Shown here in pieces: positions 7,959-13,221 of a stretch of DNA of 17,599 nt. A program made the position numbers and the translations under genes. Every line of letters starts with the position of its first letter. The first letter of the stretch is position 1. The notes below the pieces were generated by a model. That model saw only the letters and a list, made by a program, of their open reading frames with translations. It ran no database searches and had not been told where the DNA came from. Source of the DNA: an uncultured Clostridia bacterium (lineage in GTDB: Bacteria > Bacillota > Clostridia > Christensenellales > Aristaeellaceae); assembly GCA_945877525.1 (NCBI GenBank), contig CAMDVP010000032.1, positions 1 to 17,599 of the forward strand. The letters are read 5' to 3'.

Positions 7959-7999
7959 TCAGGCCGCAGGAGGGCTTCGTCAGCCATCCTGCGGCCTGA
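7959..7999 (-). other. Long stem-loop between the binding-protein and permease genes
   Basis: The 13-base arm TCAGGCCGCAGGA (7959-7971) is perfectly complementary to 7987-7999, and the 15-base loop contains a further 4-bp helix (7973-7976 with 7982-7985). It starts just after the binding-protein stop codon (8009) and ends 28 bases before the permease start. No T run follows on the transcribed side, so it is not a standard terminator. It probably protects the 3' end of the binding-protein message or lowers read-through, giving more binding protein than permease, as known for malE-malF in E. coli. That role is inference. Confidence 0.8.
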
Positions 8000-8008
8000 T
8001 TAACAATA

Positions 8009-9262
8009 TTACCGGTTGTACTCGCTCAGTTTTTCATTCATCTGCTGTTCCATCGTCACAACAGCATCTTCAACCGTCATATTGCCGAGCAATACCGCAG
8101 AAATGTTGATCTGCATGATTTCAGAAAGTGCCGTATAGATTGGGGATACAGGGCGGGCCATGGCGGCTGCAAGTGATTCCTTCATATTGGCAAAATGAGG
8201 ATTGGCCGCCAGCACTTCTTCGTCATCATACAGCGCCATATAAGTCGGGGGCTGGCTGGCTACCAGCGCATTGATCTTCTGGCCTTCCGGACCCGTTACG
8301 AACTTGATGAAATCCCAGGCCGCTTCGGGATGCTCGGAGTTGCGGTTGATCATCCAGCCCCAGCCACCCAGCGTTGCAGCAGAACCGTTGTCACCGGCAG
8401 GAAGCACGGTTACACCCACGTTTTCAGCCACCTTGGAGGACTCGGGATTAACCGCCGTAGCGTAATAACCGGGCCAGGTGCGCATGAACACCGCATCCCC
8501 GTTACCAAACATGTTCTGGCATTCGTTTTCCATAAAGGCGTTGAAGTTCTCGGGGACGATTCCTGCATCTACGATTTTCTTCATCATATTCAACGCGTTG
8601 CGCACACCGTCATTGTTGATGGTGATATTGCCGTCGCCATCAACAACTGTGCCGCCAAAGGAGCCGATGAACTCCAGCGCATTGCAGACCAAACCCTCAT
8701 ATTGCGCCGCCTGCATCAGGTAACCGACAGAGGTTCCGCCCTCGCCCACATGAGCCTTTGCCATTTCGATCATCTCGTCCCAGGTGGCCGGAGGCGTATC
8801 AATGATATCAGTGCGATAATACAGCTGACCCACGTTGCCATACCAAGGCATGCCCCACATCTTTCCCTGGAAGGTGTAGGCATTCACATAGCCCTGGGAA
8901 TAGGCGTCCAGATCAATGTCATCAGCCTCGAGGAAACGGTCAATGGCCAGGCAATAACCAGCCTGAGAGAACTCTGCCGGCCAGATTACATTACAGGAGA
9001 ACACATCGTAAACCGATTCTCCTGCAGCCAGTGAAGTTACCAGCATATCGTGAGACGTATCCTGGCTGGCAGGTGCCTCAACCCAGTTGATCTTGTATTG
9101 AGGATAGGCTTCTTCAAACGCCTTAATGATCTGCGTAAGCGCGCCAGTGGGATCTGTACCATAGAACATGTTGATAACCGTTTGCTCCTGTGCATAGGCA
9201 GGGGCAACCAAAAGCGTAGCCAGAATGGTCATTGTCAGCAGTAACCCAAGGATCTTTTTCAC
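8009..9262 (-). CDS. Extracellular sugar-binding protein of an ABC transporter (family 1 SBP)
   Basis: This 417-residue secreted protein begins with a signal peptide: a KK start, a hydrophobic core to about residue 20, then PAYA before Gln25, a type I cleavage site. There is no lipobox cysteine, unlike most Gram-positive binding proteins. The mature part starts TVINMFYGTDPTGALTQIIK and continues with the family 1 pattern, including FEEAYPQYKINW, GGWGWMINRNSEHPEAAWDF and IKFVTGPEGQK. I chose GTG at 9262 because AAGGAGG lies seven bases upstream and the signal peptide then begins at residue 1; the earlier in-frame start at 9370 would add a hydrophilic stretch. It is the first gene of operon 1a and should deliver its ligand to the two permeases. 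Ligand identity, whether mono- or oligosaccharide or sugar acid, cannot be read. Confidence 0.93.
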   Translation of the reverse strand: MKKILGLLLTMTILATLLVAPAYAQEQTVINMFYGTDPTGALTQIIKAFEEAYPQYKINWVEAPASQDTSHDMLVTSLAAGESVYDVFSCNVIWPAEFSQAGYCLAIDRFLEADDIDLDAYSQGYVNAYTFQGKMWGMPWYGNVGQLYYRTDIIDTPPATWDEMIEMAKAHVGEGGTSVGYLMQAAQYEGLVCNALEFIGSFGGTVVDGDGNITINNDGVRNALNMMKKIVDAGIVPENFNAFMENECQNMFGNGDAVFMRTWPGYYATAVNPESSKVAENVGVTVLPAGDNGSAATLGGWGWMINRNSEHPEAAWDFIKFVTGPEGQKINALVASQPPTYMALYDDEEVLAANPHFANMKESLAAAMARPVSPIYTALSEIMQINISAVLLGNMTVEDAVVTMEQQMNEKLSEYNR

Positions 9263-9297
9263 GATGGTACCTCCTTCTCGATTGACTCCCGGTCTAA

Positions 9298-9310
9298 CTT
9301 GTTCTACAAG
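9298..9310. promoter_or_regulatory. Candidate GntR operator O1 (operon 1a leader)
   Basis: CTTGTTCTACAAG is a perfect 5-3-5 palindrome that fits the TNGTNNNACNA FadR-type consensus. It lies about 75-85 bases downstream of the predicted start of operon 1a, within the leader. Its centre is 63 bp from O2. Confidence 0.6.
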
Positions 9311-9360
9311 AACCCTTGCTGTCCTGTTGAACTGCGCGCAGTCTGAAGACTTCTTCAACA

Positions 9361-9373
9361 GTTGTAGCACAAG
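9361..9373. promoter_or_regulatory. Candidate GntR operator O2 (operon 1a promoter)
   Basis: GTTGTAGCACAAG fits TNGTNNNACNA and lies about 10-20 bases downstream of the predicted transcription start, where a bound repressor would block polymerase. Its core TTGT-N3-ACAA matches O1. Confidence 0.6.
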
Positions 9374-9388
9374 TTCTATGCTGGATAT

Positions 9389-9417
9389 ATCTTAATTCAT
9401 TCAGGATAATTTGTCAA
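9389..9417 (-). promoter_or_regulatory. Sigma-A type promoter of operon 1a (binding protein, permeases, cupin, dehydrogenase)
   Basis: On the minus strand TTGACA (9417-9412) is a perfect -35. It is followed after 17 bases by TAAGAT (9394-9389) as -10, with A/T-rich sequence upstream of the -35. The leader to the GTG at 9262 is about 120 bases and contains operators O1 and O2. Confidence 0.65.
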
Positions 9418-9486
9418 TACTCTGCTTTGTATATTTTATGCACAATGTTTTAATGGATGATTTATTCTTAACGGCCCATTTGCTCT

Positions 9487-9499
9487 GTTGTACTACATT
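9487..9499. promoter_or_regulatory. Candidate GntR operator O3 (upstream of the operon 1a promoter)
   Basis: GTTGTACTACATT keeps the TTGT-N3-ACA core of O1 and O2 but has T in place of the last A. It lies about 105-115 bases upstream of the predicted transcription start and exactly 126 bp, centre to centre, from O2, a position suited to looping. Confidence 0.45.
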
Positions 9500-9663
9500 T
9501 AGAGGATGTTACTTGTTGGACAATTCATAGGAAACTGATTTTGGACGTCTTCAATGGCAGTACGACTGGCTGCGGAAGGGTCGGTCAGAATTGTGTTGCT
9601 GTGATGAGAATTACCTTCCGTGCATGCAGGCAGAATGAATGCTGGCCTGTGAAAAGATGGTGA

Positions 9664-9828
9664 AGCGTCTACGGCCGCTTTCAGGGTATGAAAGAAGTGG
9701 CTGCGGCCACTTTTTGAGAAGGAGAAACGCCGTTTGGGGACGGCGCAAATGTGCCTGGTCGCGTTGCTCCCGGACGACGGTTATGTAAGGAGGTTTCTCG
9801 CCGGAGGCAGGAAAGACCCGCTCCGTCG
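9664..9828. other. Non-coding stretch with a run of small hairpins
   Basis: I see no convincing gene here. Several adjacent hairpins occur: CTTTCA/TGAAAG (9678-9694), AAGTGGC/GCCACTT with loop TGCG (9695-9712), CGCCGT/ACGGCG (9728-9745), and longer-range pairs GAGAAA with TTTCTC (9722-9727 with 9794-9799) and CGACGG with CCGTCG (9775-9780 with 9823-9828). It could be a structured RNA or part of a larger repeat unit ending in the palindromic element at 9851. The short minus-strand frames here resemble no family I know. Confidence 0.35.
9695..9715 (+). terminator. Terminator-like hairpin with T run
   Basis: A perfect 7-bp stem AAGTGGC/GCCACTT with a TGCG tetraloop ends in five T (9711-9715) on the plus strand. 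No plus-strand gene precedes it in the window, so if it works it may serve an unannotated transcript or block transcription toward the island. Confidence 0.4.
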
Positions 9829-9850
9829 GCAAAGCAGCCGTATACGAATA

Positions 9851-10011
9851 ATACTATTCTCAAATTCACCTGGCACATCTACTCGCGCCTTTTCCATTCA
9901 GGCGTTCGCTCATTCCACTCGACGTAGCGCTGCTACGCCTCGTTCCATTCCCGCCCGCCAGAATGAAAAATTCGCTTCGTATCTTGTGCCATTTTCATTT
10001 GAGAATAGTAT
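9851..10011. repeat. Complete 161-bp palindromic repeat (MITE-like)
   Basis: The element has perfect 15-bp terminal inverted repeats, ATACTATTCTCAAAT (9851-9865) and its complement (9997-10011). The arms stay imperfectly complementary all the way to the centre, CGTAGCGCTGCTACG (9923-9937). Its right half is repeated at 1-92. It encodes no transposase; such elements are mobilised in trans or act as RNA hairpins. A clear target-site duplication is not seen: the flanks are TA on the left and AA on the right. Confidence 0.75.
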
Positions 10012-10014
10012 AAA

Positions 10015-10040
10015 GTCGGAGGGACTGCGGTCCCTCCGAC
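10015..10040 (-). terminator. Strong hairpin, probable terminator of the glycosidase operon
   Basis: GTCGGAGGGAC (10015-10025) and GTCCCTCCGAC (10030-10040) form a perfect 11-bp stem with a 4-base loop. On the minus strand it is followed by TTTAT, a modest T run, and it lies about 130 bases after the stop of the last gene of the glycosidase operon (10172). It touches the palindromic repeat, so it may belong to that repeat instead. Confidence 0.5.
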
Positions 10041-10171
10041 ACCTTCCAGGGGTTCTTTGACAGTTTGGAAGCGGCAGCGACCGCTTTTCTGATATTCGCT
10101 GCGCTTTCTATGGGGAAAGTACCGCAGAGGTGAAAGGATGAACATAGCGCAAAAGAACAGTGGCGGGAAAC

Positions 10172-10752
10172 TTACAGCGACCGTGCCTTCAACCCCTGGA
10201 AAATCGCTACAGGCAGACCGACAAGCAGGCATATGACCTGCAACCCTGCTTCGCCGCTTGCGGCGGCGCTGCTGATGTCGCTCTCGTCACCCTCGATGAA
10301 CAGGGTGGGCGTGCCTTCCTCATACAGGGGAGCAACGCGCACCTCGCCGCCGCCCACCAGGGCCAGCAGCGCTGCCTGCGTGCCCGTGGGCACCAGGGTG
10401 GCGTGGTAGCGCAACGCACCCAGGTGCGGCTCCAGGTACGCACCATGTCGGGGGCATCGTTCAGCACCTCCTCAAAGCGCTCCGCCTCATAGCCGACATA
10501 CAGGCAATCCTGCGCCGTCAGCGTAAGAGGATCGGCCACGGGCTGACCGGTCAGCGCCATGTCCATCAGGCGGTACAGCCGGGGATCGCCGGGAAACGCC
10601 TCTCGCAGCGCCGCTTTGCCCCGGAGCAGCGGGATGTCCCCTGTGGCAACGTCGATTTGCTGCATCGCCGCGCAGGAGCGCAGCACAACCGCCACGCACA
10701 GCAGGGCAATGGCCAGCGCGCTCAGGCGGTAGAACCATTTGGCTTTGTTCAA
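10172..10752 (-). pseudogene. Small membrane protein of unknown function with a frame break
   Basis: I do not recognise this family. Translation from TTG at 10752 (GGGAGAGG five bases upstream) gives a hydrophobic helix near residues 6-22, then a soluble stretch to PDMVR. There the reading frame must move by -1 (somewhere in about 10436-10454) to continue as YLEPHLGALRYHATLVPTGT, ending in a second hydrophobic helix and a basic tail before the stop at 10172. The joined product would be about 193 residues with one helix at each end. Without the shift the frame runs on as low-quality Arg/Cys/Ala-rich sequence to 10207. A run of five G (10450-10454, C on the coding strand) is the likeliest place for an indel. 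The gene starts 18 bases after the beta-mannosidase stop, so it is cotranscribed. It could be a sequencing error, a true pseudogene or programmed frameshifting. Confidence 0.6.
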
Positions 10753-10770
10753 GCCTGCCTCTCCCACGGG

Positions 10771-13206
10771 TCAGCCGAGGCTGTACACGCTGCGCAGGCG
10801 AAGCTGCTCCGCGCTGCCACGCAGGATGGTCACCCGCTTTTCCCCGGCGTTCATGTCGAAGAAATTGTCGCTGAGCAGCAGATCAGCGTCCTCGCTTTCC
10901 ACGCAGACGTGCTTGGCGTAGGCCGAGGCGGTGACGATGATGGTGTCGCCCTCCCGGTGGGCAGTCAGCTGCGGGTCTGCAAAGGCAAAGTGCTTGGGCG
11001 CGCAGAACAGCGCCGTACCCTCGCTGATGACATTGCCCTCCGCTAGGAAGGCGTAGCTCAGGTAATGGCGGGTCAGGTCGATGCGGCCGGTGAAGTCCAG
11101 CTTGTCCAGCCAGCGGGAGGAGAGGGCGGACACGGTCAGCGCCTGTTCGCCTGATTCCACAATGCGTCCGTCAGGGTCGCGCAGGGCCCATACCACCCGG
11201 CCGGACACCTCCTGCCGGGATTCATTGGCCACGCACAGCCGGGCGCTGCAGTCGATGGGCGCGGGATGGAACTCGTTGATTTTGGGATTTTCGGTCAGCT
11301 CGCCCGTTTCCTCGGCGGAAATCATCACCGGGGCGAAGAACCGCCGGGCCGCGTAGTGCAGGGCCTTCCAGCGGCCATAGTAGTCGATGGACGACCAGGA
11401 GGCCACGGGCCAGCAGTCGTTCAACTGCCAGATCACCGCGCCCATGCAGCGGCCGCGGTGACGCCGCCAGTGCTCCACGCCGTAGCGGATAGCGTCCGCC
11501 TGCAACAGTTGCGAGGCATAGAGCAGATCGTCGAAGGAGGCGGGGTACTTGTAGGTCTGGGACAGGTAGGAGAGAATCTTGCCGTTGGCGGCGGCGTTGC
11601 GCTGGTGGCGCTCCATGATCCGGGAGAAAATATTTCGATCCTCCGGCAGGGTGAAGCTCTCCACCGTTTTCAGGCAGGGGAAGGACTGGAAGCCGAACTC
11701 CGACACATACCGGAAGAAATACCTGCGGTAGTCGGTGAAGGGCTTTTCGCCGTGCCACACATCCCAGTAGTGGGCGTCGCCGCGATTTTCCGCCTCGGGT
11801 GCGTCAAAGTCGCCGCCGGAGGAGGGGGAGGACGGCCACCAGAAGGTCTGGGGCGCGCAGGCTTTCACAATGCCGGGCAGAATGTAGCCGTACATCTTGG
11901 TGTAATCGGCAAAATGGCTGGGGCGCTTGGGGCCATTGGTGACCATGTCGCCCGCGCAGTAGGTCCTGATGGCTGTGGCCATGAAGCCCTCCATCTCATT
12001 GTTGCCGCAGATCAGCGCCAGGGAGGCATGGTGTCGCAGACGCTTCACGTTCTGCTCGGTTTCCAGGCGGATGCTCTTCTCGAAGTCGGGGGTCAGGTCA
12101 TAGAAGGCGCAGGCATACATCAGATCCTGCCAGACCATCAGCCCCAGCTCGTCGCAGATGTCGTAGAAGAAATCATCCGGGTAATAGCCGCCGCCCCATA
12201 CGCGGATGGCGTTGAAATGGGCCAGGGCGGCGTCCTCCAGCAGGCGGCGGGTACGTTCGGGGGTAACGCGGCTGAGAATGTTGTCTTCGGGAATGTAGTC
12301 CGCGCCCATGGCGAACACCTTCACCCCGTTGACCTCGTGGCAGAAGGATTCGCCCCATTCGTCCTTTTCCCGGCAAACGGTCAGCGTCCGCAATCCGATT
12401 CGCCGCTGCCAGGCGCTGCCGGGCACCTCTGCCCGAACGGTATACAGCGGTTGCCCGCCATAGCCGTTCGGCCACCACAGACGGGGATGGTCAATCACGA
12501 TGTCCTCGCCGCTGCTGTGCCAGGTCTGTCCATCGGGAGCGGTGACGGTGATGGCAACCTGCGCATCCCCTTCCAGCTCCGGGCGGAAGCTCAGCGTGAC
12601 CCGGTCCGCCTCGTGCTTCTGCTCCACCAAAACGCTGAGGATGCGGGGCGCATCCACAAGCTGCAATTCGATGTTGCGCCAGATGCCCGCGTCGGGCAGA
12701 CGGGGGCCCCAGTCCCAGCCGAACATGCAGTGAGCCTTGCGCAGGTGGGCATAGCCGGGAATTGCGTCGGTAGAGCACCAGCCGGGGCTCTTTTCATAGG
12801 CGGCCAGGGCAGCCTCCACGGGAGAGTCGAAGCGGATGAGCAGATTGTTGCGCCCGGCATGCAGCAGCGGCTTCACATCCCATTCCCAGGTGATGTGCAT
12901 GTTGTCGGCATGGCCGGCGTCCTGTCCGTTGACGGCTACATGGGCCAGGGTGTCCAGCCCGTCGCAGTGCAGCAGAATGCGTTCGGCGCACAGCTGCTCC
13001 TCCGTCAGGTCAAAGTCGCGGGTATATTCGTAGTCATGGCGCATAAGCTCGAAGGCGCCGCGCTCGTTTTCCCGCCAGAAGGGATCCTCCATTGCGCCTG
13101 CGCGCAGCAGGTCGGCATAGACCGAGCCGGGAACCCGGGCCTCCCGCCACGGGCCCCCGTCGGCCTGACGCATGCGCCATTCACCGTTCAGGGAAAGGGT
13201 TGTCAT
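10771..13206 (-). CDS. Beta-mannosidase, glycoside hydrolase family 2
   Basis: This 811-residue enzyme removes terminal beta-mannose from mannan or glucomannan oligosaccharides or N-glycan cores. The order is a GH2 sugar-binding domain (LNGEWRMRQADGG at the start, FGWDWGPRLPDAGIWRNIEL at 162-181), an immunoglobulin-like domain, and a catalytic TIM barrel with FNAIRVWGGGYYPDDFFYDI. The acid/base is Glu404 in GNNE, and the nucleophile is Glu503 in SEFGFQ. The WDWGP block is typical of beta-mannosidases rather than beta-galactosidases. Length is normal and there is no signal peptide, so it works in the cytosol on imported oligosaccharides. ATG at 13206 is 15 bases after the GH3 stop, with GAGAGGA about ten bases upstream. 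It is the second gene of the glycosidase operon. Confidence 0.93.
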   Translation of the reverse strand: MTTLSLNGEWRMRQADGGPWREARVPGSVYADLLRAGAMEDPFWRENERGAFELMRHDYEYTRDFDLTEEQLCAERILLHCDGLDTLAHVAVNGQDAGHADNMHITWEWDVKPLLHAGRNNLLIRFDSPVEAALAAYEKSPGWCSTDAIPGYAHLRKAHCMFGWDWGPRLPDAGIWRNIELQLVDAPRILSVLVEQKHEADRVTLSFRPELEGDAQVAITVTAPDGQTWHSSGEDIVIDHPRLWWPNGYGGQPLYTVRAEVPGSAWQRRIGLRTLTVCREKDEWGESFCHEVNGVKVFAMGADYIPEDNILSRVTPERTRRLLEDAALAHFNAIRVWGGGYYPDDFFYDICDELGLMVWQDLMYACAFYDLTPDFEKSIRLETEQNVKRLRHHASLALICGNNEMEGFMATAIRTYCAGDMVTNGPKRPSHFADYTKMYGYILPGIVKACAPQTFWWPSSPSSGGDFDAPEAENRGDAHYWDVWHGEKPFTDYRRYFFRYVSEFGFQSFPCLKTVESFTLPEDRNIFSRIMERHQRNAAANGKILSYLSQTYKYPASFDDLLYASQLLQADAIRYGVEHWRRHRGRCMGAVIWQLNDCWPVASWSSIDYYGRWKALHYAARRFFAPVMISAEETGELTENPKINEFHPAPIDCSARLCVANESRQEVSGRVVWALRDPDGRIVESGEQALTVSALSSRWLDKLDFTGRIDLTRHYLSYAFLAEGNVISEGTALFCAPKHFAFADPQLTAHREGDTIIVTASAYAKHVCVESEDADLLLSDNFFDMNAGEKRVTILRGSAEQLRLRSVYSLG

Positions 13207-13221
13207 ATGGATTCCGTCCTC

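Noticed and set aside
8195..9034. Plus-strand 279-codon frame opposite the binding-protein gene
   Set aside because: Antisense to a clear family 1 binding protein; no motif and no ribosome binding site noticed.
9331..9342. Perfect 12-bp palindrome ACTGCGCGCAGT in the operon 1a leader
   Set aside because: It is a single copy with no match to the other operators; too short and without a loop to be a hairpin. It could be an operator but nothing supports it.
9611..9878. Two overlapping minus-strand frames (9611-9832 and 9681-9878)
   Set aside because: They lie in hairpin-rich sequence, overlap each other in different frames and have unusual Arg/Pro/Ser-rich translations; one starts inside the palindromic repeat. 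More likely repeat sequence than genes.
10069..10088. Hairpin AAGCGG/CCGCTT followed by T on the plus strand
   Set aside because: No plus-strand gene ends before it and on the minus strand no T run follows; too weak to call a terminator.
9933..10232. Minus-strand frame of 99 codons spanning the repeat and terminator hairpin
   Set aside because: It reads through the palindromic element and the 11-bp hairpin and overlaps the end of the small membrane protein gene; no family resemblance.
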